Positions 24,396 through 33,446 are shown, counted from the stretch's first letter. The stretch: 64,000 nucleotides of DNA from Rhodoplanes sp963840055 (GCA_963840055.1 CAWIXM010000022.1:388764-452763); one strand, 5' to 3'. Notes: generated from the letters alone by a model not told the origin. Numbers and translations: made by a program.

Positions 24396-24539
24396 TGACT
24401 TGCCGTCCGGGAGGGCATCTCGGTGCCGACGCGAGGCTTGGTTGGCGGGAGATGCAGGCGAGCGGGAACTGGCGAAGCGGGGCGACGTAACCGGCAGAGT
24501 GTCCGGTTTGCTCCGGCAGGCGCGGTCATCTCGGCTAAG

Positions 24540-24612
24540 GCCGGCTTAGCTCAGCTGGTAGAGCACCTGATTTGTAATCGGGGGGTTCGGGGTTCGAATC
24601 CCTCAGCCTGCA
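24540..24612 (+). tRNA. Second tRNA-Thr (TGT), degenerate, probably a pseudo-tRNA
   Basis: Matches 19315-19387 closely, including TCATCTCGGCTAAG upstream, but the acceptor stem has one mismatch (GCCGGCT versus AGCCTGC) and the T-stem one more (CGGGG versus CCCTC). The anticodon stem has a T-G pair. The anticodon loop TTTGTAA is intact and CCA follows. It may still fold, but looks like a decaying duplicate. Confidence 0.6.
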
Positions 24613-24681
24613 CCACGAGTACATTATCTAAATCAAATAGTTATTTGATATTGTTCGCCGTAAACATGAAGTGCGAGCGGG

Positions 24682-24816
24682 CTAAATCTTGACCAATGCA
24701 TTTTCCCTGAGCTGGTCGAGAAGCCCATCGATGACCCAGTACAAGCCTACTAAGCACAAACTGAGGCTGGTCATGCAAGCGCCGTACGCGGCGAGCGTTA
24801 GAAATGCGTCAGGCAT
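24682..24816 (-). CDS. Tiny one-helix membrane protein
   Basis: 44 residues: MPDAFLTLAAYGACMTSLSL then CLVGLYWVIDGLLDQLRENALVKI. GAGGGGG lies 6 nt before the ATG at 24816. No family recognised. Confidence 0.5.
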   Translation of the reverse strand: MPDAFLTLAAYGACMTSLSLCLVGLYWVIDGLLDQLRENALVKI

Positions 24817-25712
24817 CGAAATCCCCCTCAAGATCGTGTGCTAGTCGTTGTAACGGACATCCAGCTCGCCTTCTGTGAGGTGGGTCACACCTCTCCGGGG
24901 CACCTTTCGGCTTTCGCCCACGGCGCCTTACCTCGCGCTCGATTGGCGAGCTCATCGCAAGCAAGATCGGGAAATGGATCAGAACGGCCGGTATCAAGGC
25001 GAGCTAACCACCGCCGGCTCATAAAGCACGTCTGACGTGTGAGAGCGCGGGGCTACGCCCTGCTCGCGACCGCGGAGGACCGGCGACTACGGAACCGAGT
25101 TGAATGAAAATAAAATTGCATCATGATTGGGCCGAGAGAGGTGCACGCCTCTTTCCGGCGAGCCTCAGGCCCGGCCCCCAAGACTAGGTCCCGGGGCTCG
25201 CCGTCACTGGGAAGCATCCACGCCTCAGCGTGCTTTAGTTAGTCGCCTGATGACGTCGCGAGGTTCAATGGACGCCGTCTTCGCGCGCCCTGACGCTTCC
25301 TCCTCCGGTGTGCAGGCTGCGAAGTCTTAGCGACTCCGCCCCGAGGATAGCCCTCCAGATGGCTGAAGAACTCTGCCAATAGGACAGAGTGCGTGGAGAC
25401 GAACGATTGGCCCATCCAGCTATATCGATCTCCTGAGTCGCCTTGAGATGCGGCGAAACGTCAGAGAACCCTAACCGGAGATGACCGACAGCCGATGGGA
25501 TGGAGGCGAACAACCTTTGCCAGCAAAAGGTCAGCCCTGAGTCGGCGTCGATGAACCGCGGTTAAAGGCGCGAGATCGGGATTAGTAGGTTTTTTGCAAC
25601 AGTCGCTAAGGAAACGGCGATCGATAAGTGATATTACTGAAACCTTAATTGAAAAGGTTCGAACGGCCCTTCATAGTGTTTTTTACCTTGGTGTCCAACA
25701 TGGGAGGGGTCC
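24817..25712. other. Gene-free stretch
   Basis: Nearly 900 bp without a supported gene. Open frames here have no ribosome-binding site and shadow-like composition; stop codons are frequent in all frames. No repeat family of the window is present. Probably decayed accessory DNA. Confidence 0.4.
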
Positions 25713-25877
25713 TTGCTTAAGCTCCTATTTGCCGCTGTCGCGTCTCTCGCGATGGTTGGCGGCGCTCTCGCCGCCGATCTGCCTCGCAAAGAACCGCTGC
25801 CTCCAGCCGCTCCGGTTGGTAAGGCTCCGATCGGTAAACTTCCCTTCGGAAAAGGACCAGTCGTCGCGAGATACTGA
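25713..25877 (+). CDS. Short exported Pro/Lys-rich peptide, TTG start
   Basis: 54 residues. The TTG at 25713 follows GGGAGGGG by 2-3 nt. Signal peptide LKLLFAAVASLAMVGGALAA, then DLPRKEPLPPAAPVGKAPIG and KLPFGKGPVVARY. The PIGK/FGK repeats are seen in short secreted proteins of Bradyrhizobium-like genomes. No ATG alternative gives a full signal peptide. Confidence 0.6.
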   Translation: MLKLLFAAVASLAMVGGALAADLPRKEPLPPAAPVGKAPIGKLPFGKGPVVARY

Positions 25878-25905
25878 TCCTTACCGGTAATAATCCCCTA
25901 AGTGG

Positions 25906-25936
25906 CCCGGTTCCCTTGTCCTAGGGGGCCGGGTTT
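25906..25936 (+). terminator. Candidate terminator of the exported peptide gene
   Basis: CCCGGTTCCC pairs with GGGGGCCGGG (two T-G pairs) around an 8-nt loop, followed by TTT only. It sits 28 nt after the stop at 25877. Confidence 0.4.
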
Positions 25937-25984
25937 GCCTTTGCGGGAAACAGCGTTCCGTGCTCTCGCGCCGCTTTCCCAGCC

Positions 25985-26072
25985 TCGTCCGTTCGCGAGC
26001 TTGAGCAGGCGTTCGTGGTTGAAGATGCGAACGGGTTTCGCCACGACCCGAACGAGGCCTGCCAAGCGAACG
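25985..26072 (+). pseudogene. Decayed third copy of the ELE-AYTYFR small protein
   Basis: The plus strand reads SSVRELEQAFVVEDANG then FRHDPNEACQANA. Compared with the two other copies, the segment QAVAYTY is deleted and no start or C-terminal helix remains. Confidence 0.5.
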
Positions 26073-26397
26073 CCTCGCGCGCCATCCGCTCGACCTCAAC
26101 TTCGCTCTGCGGCTCGTTCGACGGCCTACTCCATTCCGCCATCGGCCGCCTTTGTTCCTTTGCGACGCTTGAGCTTCGAGTGCCAATCGGCGACGTTCGC
26201 GCTGAAGACTGACCGGTGGATCGTCGCCGCCATCTCCCGCATTGTAGTGCCAACCGCTGCCAGTCTTCGGAGCAGGCTGACGGCTTCCTGCGGCGGCAAC
26301 TTGCCAAGCTGTGTGGCCTGCTTTGCCGACGTTGGGACAATGCCGAACGACGAACCACCAACATCGATGCCGCGGACACAGCCAAGGGAGGACACAG

Positions 26398-26745
26398 ATG
26401 CCGTATTATCTTTTCCAGTGGCGGTACAAGGACCCGGCTATCAAGGCGATGATGGAGACGCCGCAGGACCGCCCAGCGGAATTGCGTAAGGCGGTCGAGG
26501 CGTTCGGCGGCCGTATGCATCAGTTCTTCTTTGCATTCGGCGAATTCGATGGCGTCAGCGTCGTCGAGTTCCCTAATAACGAGAGCTGCGCCGCGTGTGC
26601 GGTGATGCTCAGCGGCGCCGGAGCCAACACGACGCTGCAAACGACCGTATTGCTCACCCCGAGCGAGGGGCAGGCAGCTATGCTGCGGGCGAGTTCAGTG
26701 CGTCACGGGTATCAATCGCCCATAGGCTATGCCAGCCACGGGTAA
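26398..26745 (+). CDS. GYD-domain protein
   Basis: 115 residues, start at 26398 with AGGGAGGACAC upstream. The pattern YYLFQWRYKDPAIKAMMETP, then RKAVEAFGGRMHQFFFAFGE and DGVSVVEFPNNESC is the small ferredoxin-like GYD family (after the Gly-Tyr-Asp motif; here GEFDG). Function unknown, generally soluble. The C-terminus has two cysteines. Confidence 0.75.
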   Translation: MPYYLFQWRYKDPAIKAMMETPQDRPAELRKAVEAFGGRMHQFFFAFGEFDGVSVVEFPNNESCAACAVMLSGAGANTTLQTTVLLTPSEGQAAMLRASSVRHGYQSPIGYASHG

Positions 26746-26929
26746 CCTCAGCTCGCTTTCGCGATTTCGGGACTCCCGATCCCCTTACCGGCAAGCTCGC
26801 TGGTTCAATGTGATGGAGCGCACATAAGGCAAGCAACGATTGGCCCACAATGAGCTTCGTAAGAAACGCCCTGCCGTGGCGTGCATTGCGTTGGCAGGTT
26901 CTAGGGTGATGAAGCATCTTGGGGGACCC

Positions 26930-27235
26930 ATGTATCAGCGCACCAGCAATCGTTCCTTCGCCCTTGTCCGCGATGAAGCGACCGGGCTCGAATTTTGGGA
27001 AGTATGGGACGAACGGATGCCATTTGATTCCTGTGGTTACAGGATCATGGCAGTTTTTCACGACTTCTGGTTCACGGCCGGAGATGACGGGGATTGGAAT
27101 GGCCCCTTCCGCTCGCGGGAACAGATTTGCGGCCGCCAAGGCAATCGGCCTAGTAGCCCTGCTGACCTTCGCGATATTCAGAGACGAGTTGCCGTTTGCG
27201 CGGTCGGCGACGTAGGCCCGAGCGCTCACACATGA
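26930..27235 (+). CDS. Hypothetical protein
   Basis: 101 residues from the ATG at 26930, preceded by GGGGGAC. Begins MYQRTSNRSFALVRDEATGL and continues EFWEVWDERMPFDSCGYRIM; aromatic-rich and soluble. No family recognised. The C-terminal 35 residues are Arg-rich and could be out-of-frame sequence, so a frameshift near 27130 is possible. Confidence 0.45.
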   Translation: MYQRTSNRSFALVRDEATGLEFWEVWDERMPFDSCGYRIMAVFHDFWFTAGDDGDWNGPFRSREQICGRQGNRPSSPADLRDIQRRVAVCAVGDVGPSAHT

Positions 27236-27336
27236 GACGAACCCGATTTTTCGGGCGCGCGATGCGGTCCCCCTCCGTGCCTTCCGCCCCGCGGAAGGTA
27301 TGCACCCGGCGCGGGACTCCGCTGGTAGAGAATAAA

Positions 27337-27630
27337 ATGCGTCGGACCACCCTGCTCGGACTGGCCATCGTGACGGCTGCTCTCGCCCTCGATGCCGCGC
27401 CGGCGAGTGCACAATACCGCTATCAGCTCGCTCCCTGGTGCGCGCAGTACAACTTGCCGGGCGGTCCAATGAGCTGCAACTTCGCCACCTTCGAGCAATG
27501 CCGCGCAGAAATCAGCGGCGTCGGCGGCATGTGTAACGTCAATCCGTATTTGGCCAACGGCCCAACTACTCAGTTCTACGGAAGCAAACCGCGCCTGCGC
27601 CGGTCAGCCCGGAGACATCGGCGGCGATAA
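27337..27630 (+). CDS. DUF3551-type exported protein
   Basis: 97 residues from the ATG at 27337. Signal peptide RRTTLLGLAIVTAALALDAA ending PASAQ, then YRYQLAPWCAQYNLPGG, CNFATFEQCRAEISGVGGMC and NVNPYL. The Cys pattern and NPYL ending match the DUF3551 family, abundant in Bradyrhizobium-like bacteria and uncharacterised. Confidence 0.75.
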   Translation: MRRTTLLGLAIVTAALALDAAPASAQYRYQLAPWCAQYNLPGGPMSCNFATFEQCRAEISGVGGMCNVNPYLANGPTTQFYGSKPRLRRSARRHRRR

Positions 27631-28001
27631 AGCTCGAATTGGCAAGAGCCAACGGAAGACTAAAATCGGGCGACGGTTGAATGGTTGTGATTTTCGGGAA
27701 TAGCCGAGGCGTTTGCCGCAATTTTGCCATGATCGATACTGCGCCGCACGATAGAATCATTACCTTCACGGTAATATTCTGCTGGCGTATCCTTCGACTT
27801 TAGGTGTATAAAATTGGTCAGGCAGCCCTGGGGTTCCTGAACGGGGCAGCCTATCCAAAAGGTCGTGCGAGTCAGGTAAGGTAACACGTTAAGTGTCCTT
27901 ATCAAGTCCTTGAACGGATGCCTGTTTGGCTATCTAGAGGTCCGACTCGACACAAAGGCCCGTAAGTCGAAGTGCTGGGAGGAAGCAGGGAGGAAGTTCC
28001 C

Positions 28002-28226
28002 ATGGAGGGTAGTGCCGCCGGGCAAGCGAGCGTTCCCGGAGCAAGTTTTTTGGGCCGTCAGCTCTGTCCGCTATGTGCGTACACGCTGGTGGCCCCGGAC
28101 GCCTCGCAGCACATCAGTGAGCACACAATCAAGCACATTTGGTTCTGCGAGGCGTGCGGGACCGAGTTCGCCACATTAGTCAAGCTGCGACGGCAGGGCT
28201 CCGGCCGGTCCGCCGCTGCGGCATAG
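28002..28226 (+). CDS. Small zinc-ribbon-like protein
   Basis: 74 residues from the ATG at 28002, preceded by GGGAGGAAG. Two CxxC pairs, CPLC near residue 22 and CEAC near residue 49, with LVAPDASQHISEHTIKHIWF between them. This looks like a zinc ribbon. Function unknown. Confidence 0.65.
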   Translation: MEGSAAGQASVPGASFLGRQLCPLCAYTLVAPDASQHISEHTIKHIWFCEACGTEFATLVKLRRQGSGRSAAAA

Positions 28227-28289
28227 CGCGTCGAAGCTCAAGGCCCCGTCAATCGGCGTGATAAGCGCGACGGGGGCCACCACTGCTCT

Positions 28290-28336
28290 CCCAAACAGAT
28301 ACGGCGTCGCCCACGGCGACGCCGTATCTGTTTGGG
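28290..28336. repeat. Perfect 22-bp inverted repeat with 3-nt loop
   Basis: Left arm 28290-28311 begins CCCAAACAGATACGG; right arm 28315-28336 is its exact reverse complement; the loop is CAC. There is no T-tract on either side, so it is not a usual intrinsic terminator. It lies 271 bp upstream of the aas-like gene and 64 bp after the zinc-ribbon gene. Confidence 0.9.
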
Positions 28337-28606
28337 CCGGTCTCCAGCCAACGTCTTCGCTGTCACGACGCGGGAGCCAAGCGCGCGAGGACTTAGCGCT
28401 CGCTGTCACCGGGGCGTCGCGATCAAACGCCATACGCGCGAATTGTTGTACCGGGCGGACGCGCCGCGGTCCGGCGGGCTTGTCGCGGCGGTCGCCTCAT
28501 GCGACCTACCGCCCGTGCGTTAGGCGCCGAGATGCTGTAAGTCCGGACCCGAAGATTTCGTAACCGTTCCTGGTCAAGAACAGCCGAGCACGCAGCGAGA
28601 CCCTGC

Positions 28607-31600
28607 ATGTTTTCCCACTTGATGCTGACGCGGCGGTTTGCGCCGCTGTTCTGGTGCCAGTTCTTCAGCGCCTTCAACGACAATTTCTTAAAGACCTCGC
28701 TGATCTTCCTGATTCTATTCAAAATGTCTGGCCCCGAGTCGAGCTCGGAGTCACTCATCACGCTCGCCGCCGCTGTCTTCATCTTCCCCTATTTCATCCT
28801 GTCCGCGCTTGGCGGCGAAGCGGCGGACCGGTTCGACAAATCGATCGTCGCGCAGCGGCTCAAGCTCGTCGAAATTGCAGTCGCCCTAGTCGCCGTTCTC
28901 GGTTTCTGGCTGCACTCCGTCCCCTTGCTGTTCGTGGCGCTGTTCTTCTTCGGGGTGATCGCCGCGCTGTTCGGTCCGATCAAATACGGCATCCTGCCCG
29001 ACCACCTCGCCCAGGCAGAGCTTCCGGCCGGCAACGCGCTGGTCGAGGGCGCGACCTTTATCGCGATTTTGCTCGGCACGATCGTCGGCGGACTTGCCGC
29101 CCGCGGGGGCGGCGACCCGGCCTCCTTCGCGGGACTGATGATCGGCTTCGCCGTGATGTGCTGGGTGTCGGCGCTGTTTATTCCACGTACCGGCGAGGGC
29201 GCGCCGGATCTTGCCATCGACAAGAACATCGCCCGTTCGACCGTGGCCTTGCTCCGTTACCTCTGGGTCGAGCGGCGGTTGTGGTGGGCGGCCCTGGTCG
29301 TAAGCTGGTTCTGGCTCGCGGGCGCGGTGGCGCTGTCGCTCATGCCGCCGCTCATCAAGAATGGGCTCGGCGCGGGCGAAGCGGTGATCACGGTCTATCT
29401 CGCGATCTTCTCGATCGGCATCGCCATCGGTTCCGCGCTCGCTGCGTGGCTCGCGAGCGGTCGCGTCGTACTGCTGCCGACCGTCTTGGGAGCGGTGCTC
29501 CTTGCCGTTTTCTGCATCGATCTCGGATGGTGGCTCCTTGGCGTCGCGAGTCCAGAAACCGGGCGCAGCATCGCCGACGTGTTCTCGACCTTCCGCGGCT
29601 ACCATGTCGGGTTCGACCTCGCCGGTATGGCGATCGCCGGCGGGCTGTTCATTGTGCCGTCGTTCACGGCGCTTCAGGCCTGGGCCGGCCCCGAACACCG
29701 CGCCCGCGTCATCGCCGCCAACAATGTGCTCAACGCCGCCTTCATGGTGGTGGGCAGCGTCGCGGTCGCCCTGGTGCAGCTTTATGGAGTGACGCCCGCG
29801 GTTCTGTTCATGTTGCTCGGCGTTGCCAATTTCGCCGTCGCCGTCGCCGTTTTTCGCACGCTGCCGATCAATCCGGCGCGCGACTTTCTCTCGATCGTAT
29901 TTCGCGCCTTCTACCGGCTTGAGGTGGATGGCATTGAGAACATCGCCAAGGCCGGCCCCAATGCGATCGTCGCATTGAACCATGTCAGCTTCCTCGATGC
30001 GCCGCTGGCGCTGTCGATGCTCGAAAAGGACCCGGTGTTCGCCATTGACAGCAACATCGCGCAGCGCTGGTGGGTGAAGCCGTTCCTGCGCTTCACCCGC
30101 GCGATGCCGCTCGATCCCACCAAACCGTGGGGCACGCGTACCCTGATCCGAGCGGTGCAAGCAGGCGAAACGCTGATCATTTTCCCGGAGGGGCGGCTCA
30201 CCGTCACCGGCAGCCTGATGAAGGTCTATGACGGGGCCGGACTCATCGCCGACAAATCCGGCGCGATGGTGGTGCCGGTGAGAATCAAGGGGCTGGAGCA
30301 GACGCCGTTCACGCGCCTCGATCACGCCCAGGTGCGGCGCAAGTTCTTCCCGAAGGTCAAGGTGACGATCCTCGAGCCGGTCAAGCTTTACGTCGACCCC
30401 GAACTCAAGGGCAGGAAGCGGCGCATTGCGGCGGGCGCGGCGCTCTATGAGGTGATGTCCGATCTGGTATTCCGCACCACCTCGACCGACCGCACGATCC
30501 CGGAAGCGATGATCGAGGCCGCCGAAACGCACGGCATGCGCTGGATCGCGGTCGAAGACCCGGTGGCCGGCCCCCTCTCCTACCGCCACCTGCTGCTCGG
30601 CGCCGCCGTGCTCGGCCGCAAGCTGTTGGCGTTCGCCGCGGAAGGACAGGCGATCGGCATCCTGCTGCCGAACGCGAATGGGACGGTGGTCACCATTCTC
30701 GCGCTGATGTCGGCCGGTCGCGTGCCGGCGATGCTAAATTACAGCGCCGGCCCGACGAACGTCGCCTCCGCCTGCCGCGCCGCCGCCATCAACACCATCA
30801 TCACCTCGCGCGCCTTTGTCGAGAGGGGCCGGTTCGAGAAGCTCATCGACTCGCTGTCGCCCGACTACCGCATCGTCTATCTTGAGGACGTGCGGGCGAC
30901 CGTCACCTTTGGTGACAAGCTGCGCGGAATGCGCGAGATCAAGCATCCGCTCGTCGCGCGCAAGCCGGACGATGCCGCCGCCATTCTGTTCACGTCGGGG
31001 TCGGAGGGCGTCCCCAAGGGCGTGGTGCTGTCACACCGGAACATCCTCGCCAACACCGCGCAGGCGGAGGCGCGCATCGACTTCGGGCGGAAGGACACGG
31101 TGTTCAATGTGCTCCCCGTGTTCCATTCCTTCGGCCTGACGGTGGGGCTCATTCTGCCGCTCGTGCACGGCGTGCGGGTCTACATGTATCCCTCTCCGCT
31201 GCATTTCCGGATCGTGCCGGAGATGATCTACGGCACCAACGCGACCATCCTATTCGGCACCGACACCTTCCTTGCCGGCTATGCGCGTTCGGCCAACGAG
31301 TACGATTTCCGCTCGCTGCGCTACATCCTCTCCGGCGCCGAGGCGGTGAAGGAATCGACGCGTCGCATCTACATGGAGAAGTTCGGCATCCGTATTCTCG
31401 AAGGCTATGGCGTGACCGAGGCGGCGCCGGTGATCTCGCTCAATACGCCGATGTTCAACAAGTTCGGCACGGTAGGCCGGCTCTTTCCGGGCATGGAGGC
31501 GCGGCTGGAGCCGGTTCCCGGCGTCGAAGAAGGCGGCCGGCTCTATGTGCGCGGGCCCAATGTCATGATCGGCTATCTGCGGGTGGAGAATCCGGGCGTG

Positions 31601-32014
31601 ATCGAGCGGCCGGTCGACGGTTGGCACGACACCGGCGACATCGTCACCATCGACGCGCAGGGATTCATCACCATCAAGGGCCGCGTGAAGCGCTTCGCCA
31701 AGGTCGGCGGCGAGATGATCTCGCTTGCAGCCGTCGAAACGCTTGCCGCCGAACTGTGGCCGGAAGCGGTGTCCGGCGCGACGACGATCCCCGATCTGCG
31801 CAAAGGCGAACGCCTCATTCTCGTCACCACACATAAAGCGCCGAGCCGGTCCGAGTTCATCGCCTTTGTGCATTCCAAGGGCGCGCCCGAAATGCTGATC
31901 CCGGCTGAATTCATCGTGCTCGACAAATTGCCCCTGCTCGGCTCCGGCAAGGTCGACAATCTCGCGGTGACGAAATTGGTGCGCGAGCGCTACAAGCTCG
32001 AAGGCGCAGCTTGA
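28607..32014 (+). CDS. aas: LplT/PlsC/acyl-ACP synthetase fusion (Aas-like)
   Basis: 1135 residues in three modules. Residues 1-415: MFS-type transporter (LplT-like) starting RRFAPLFWCQFFSAFNDNFL. Residues 430-640: glycerophospholipid acyltransferase with NHVSFLDAP (H-x4-D) and FPEGRLTVTG. Residues 660-1130: AMP-forming acyl-ACP synthetase with LFTSGSEGVPKGVVLSH and YGVTEAAP. In E. coli the lplT and aas genes are separate; here one chain would flip lysophospholipid and reacylate it. Such fusions are known in alphaproteobacteria. Monocistronic, with a long upstream gap. Confidence 0.93.
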   Translation: MFSHLMLTRRFAPLFWCQFFSAFNDNFLKTSLIFLILFKMSGPESSSESLITLAAAVFIFPYFILSALGGEAADRFDKSIVAQRLKLVEIAVALVAVLGFWLHSVPLLFVALFFFGVIAALFGPIKYGILPDHLAQAELPAGNALVEGATFIAILLGTIVGGLAARGGGDPASFAGLMIGFAVMCWVSALFIPRTGEGAPDLAIDKNIARSTVALLRYLWVERRLWWAALVVSWFWLAGAVALSLMPPLIKNGLGAGEAVITVYLAIFSIGIAIGSALAAWLASGRVVLLPTVLGAVLLAVFCIDLGWWLLGVASPETGRSIADVFSTFRGYHVGFDLAGMAIAGGLFIVPSFTALQAWAGPEHRARVIAANNVLNAAFMVVGSVAVALVQLYGVTPAVLFMLLGVANFAVAVAVFRTLPINPARDFLSIVFRAFYRLEVDGIENIAKAGPNAIVALNHVSFLDAPLALSMLEKDPVFAIDSNIAQRWWVKPFLRFTRAMPLDPTKPWGTRTLIRAVQAGETLIIFPEGRLTVTGSLMKVYDGAGLIADKSGAMVVPVRIKGLEQTPFTRLDHAQVRRKFFPKVKVTILEPVKLYVDPELKGRKRRIAAGAALYEVMSDLVFRTTSTDRTIPEAMIEAAETHGMRWIAVEDPVAGPLSYRHLLLGAAVLGRKLLAFAAEGQAIGILLPNANGTVVTILALMSAGRVPAMLNYSAGPTNVASACRAAAINTIITSRAFVERGRFEKLIDSLSPDYRIVYLEDVRATVTFGDKLRGMREIKHPLVARKPDDAAAILFTSGSEGVPKGVVLSHRNILANTAQAEARIDFGRKDTVFNVLPVFHSFGLTVGLILPLVHGVRVYMYPSPLHFRIVPEMIYGTNATILFGTDTFLAGYARSANEYDFRSLRYILSGAEAVKESTRRIYMEKFGIRILEGYGVTEAAPVISLNTPMFNKFGTVGRLFPGMEARLEPVPGVEEGGRLYVRGPNVMIGYLRVENPGVIERPVDGWHDTGDIVTIDAQGFITIKGRVKRFAKVGGEMISLAAVETLAAELWPEAVSGATTIPDLRKGERLILVTTHKAPSRSEFIAFVHSKGAPEMLIPAEFIVLDKLPLLGSGKVDNLAVTKLVRERYKLEGAA

Positions 32015-32084
32015 CGCTCGCCGGGTCCCGCACGCGGCGTGCCACGAACGCCGCTTCATTCCGGTTCCAGCTGACCAATTCGAA

Positions 32085-32205
32085 CCGTCATTCCGGAAGC
32101 CGAGCGACGCTCGGCTATCCGGAATCCATAGTCTTCTGTGCGTGAATATGGATTCCGGGCTCGCCGCTCTGCGGCGCCCCGGAATGACGGATGGATGTCA
32201 TCCTG
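32085..32205. repeat. Palindromic TCATTCCGG-type intergenic repeat
   Basis: Starts GTCATTCCGGAAGCCGAGCG and ends CGCCCCGGAATGACGG, with internal stems CGAGCGACGCTCG and GCTCTGCGGCGCC. This kind of repeat is common between genes in Hyphomicrobiales. It lies between convergent aas and cutA; a role as bidirectional terminator is possible but unproven. Confidence 0.8.
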
Positions 32206-32213
32206 ATTGCCCT

Positions 32214-32546
32214 TCACGCCTCCGCTCCGTCCTCGGTCGCCGCAAGCAGCCATTCGAGATAGGACGAATCGACGCTCTCGAGCGGGATGACGAGAATGGC
32301 GGGCGTCGCATAGGAATGCATCTCCTTGACTGCCGCGCGCACATTTTCGGCGAGCGAGGCGCGGGTCTTGACGATCATGACGACCTCCTCCGCGCGCTCG
32401 ACCGCGCCTTCCCACGCGTAATGCGAGATCATCCCGGGCAGGATGTTCACGCAGGCGGCGAGCCGGCGCTCGACCAGCGCTTTTCCGGCCGCCTCCGCCT
32501 CGACAATGCCGGGGTAGGTCGTATAGACGAAGACCGCGCGCTCCAT
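32214..32546 (-). CDS. cutA: Divalent-cation tolerance protein CutA
   Basis: 110 residues from the start at 32546. CutA1 is a trimeric ferredoxin-like protein. Seen: VYTTYPGIVEAEAAGKALVE, RLAACVNILPGMISHYAWEG, EEVVMIVKT, and YATPAILVIPLESVDSSYL. The length is normal. It is divergent from nadK with 64 nt between the starts. Confidence 0.93.
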   Translation of the reverse strand: MERAVFVYTTYPGIVEAEAAGKALVERRLAACVNILPGMISHYAWEGAVERAEEVVMIVKTRASLAENVRAAVKEMHSYATPAILVIPLESVDSSYLEWLLAATEDGAEA

Positions 32547-32610
32547 TCTTCCGTCCTTTCCAACCGAGCATTCAGCCGATGCCGGCGCGCAGGGGCCTGT
32601 TCGACCCATC

Positions 32611-33417
32611 ATGTCCTTGCCGCCCGATATCGACCGGATCGCATTCGTCGCCAGCGGAACGCCTGACGCCCAAGCCGCGCACGCCGCGCTCACCGGGCGC
32701 TATGGCCAGGTTGCTCCGGAGGAAGCGCAGATGATTGTCGCGCTCGGCGGCGACGGCCTGATGTTGCAAACCCTGCACAACTTCATGGGCTCGGGCAAGC
32801 CGATCTACGGAATGCACCGCGGCACCGTCGGCTTCCTGATGAACGACTATCGCGAGGAGAATCTGAAGGAGCGCCTGCGCGCCGCGGAGACGACGGTGAT
32901 CCATCCGCTGCTGATGGAATCGGTCGACGTCAATGGCGACCATTACCAGTATCGCGCCATCAACGAGGTCTCGGTGTACCGCCAGACCTACCAGGCGGCG
33001 CGGCTCAATATCCTGGTCGATCACAAGGAGCGGCTGAAGGAGCTACAGGCGGACGGGATCATGGTGGCGACGCCCGCCGGTTCGACCGCGTACAATCTGT
33101 CCGCCATGGGACCGATCATTCCGATCGGCGCTCCGCTGTTGGCGCTCACGCCGATCAGTCCATTCCGTCCGCGACGCTGGCGCGGCGCCCTCTTGCCCGA
33201 CACCGCGGTCGTCACCATCAATGTGCTCGAGCCGGAAAAGCGGCCGGTGGGGGCCGTGGCCGACCACGATGAAGTACGTTCGGTGCAGCGGGTCGATGTG
33301 CGCATGGATCGGAGTGTCGGCATGAAACTGCTGTTCGACCCCGGCCATAATCTCGACGAGCGCATTCTGCGCGAGCAGTTCGTCACCGAACCGGACCGCA
33401 CGCCGCAGCCATTCTGA
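32611..33417 (+). CDS. nadK: NAD kinase
   Basis: 268-residue ATP-NAD kinase making NADP+. Motifs: IVALGGDGLMLQTLHNF (GGDG), AINEVSVYR (NE/D), DGIMVATPAGSTAYNLSAMG, and the second domain with DTAVVTINVLEPEKRPV. The short N-terminus is typical of alphaproteobacteria. Confidence 0.95.
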   Translation: MSLPPDIDRIAFVASGTPDAQAAHAALTGRYGQVAPEEAQMIVALGGDGLMLQTLHNFMGSGKPIYGMHRGTVGFLMNDYREENLKERLRAAETTVIHPLLMESVDVNGDHYQYRAINEVSVYRQTYQAARLNILVDHKERLKELQADGIMVATPAGSTAYNLSAMGPIIPIGAPLLALTPISPFRPRRWRGALLPDTAVVTINVLEPEKRPVGAVADHDEVRSVQRVDVRMDRSVGMKLLFDPGHNLDERILREQFVTEPDRTPQPF

Positions 33418-33446
33418 AAGCCCTCAGCAAGCCAAGCTTCCGCGCG

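Noticed and set aside
26126..26395. Minus-strand 89-residue frame upstream of the GYD gene
   Set aside because: Overlaps the decayed region and has no start signal; could be a remnant but nothing was recognised.
27660..27905. Small minus-strand gene with TTG start
   Set aside because: No ribosome-binding site and no recognisable sequence; composition alone is not enough. The stretch 27631-28001 is otherwise without a supported feature.
28290..28336. Intrinsic terminator
   Set aside because: No run of T follows on either strand, and the arm length is far beyond usual terminators.
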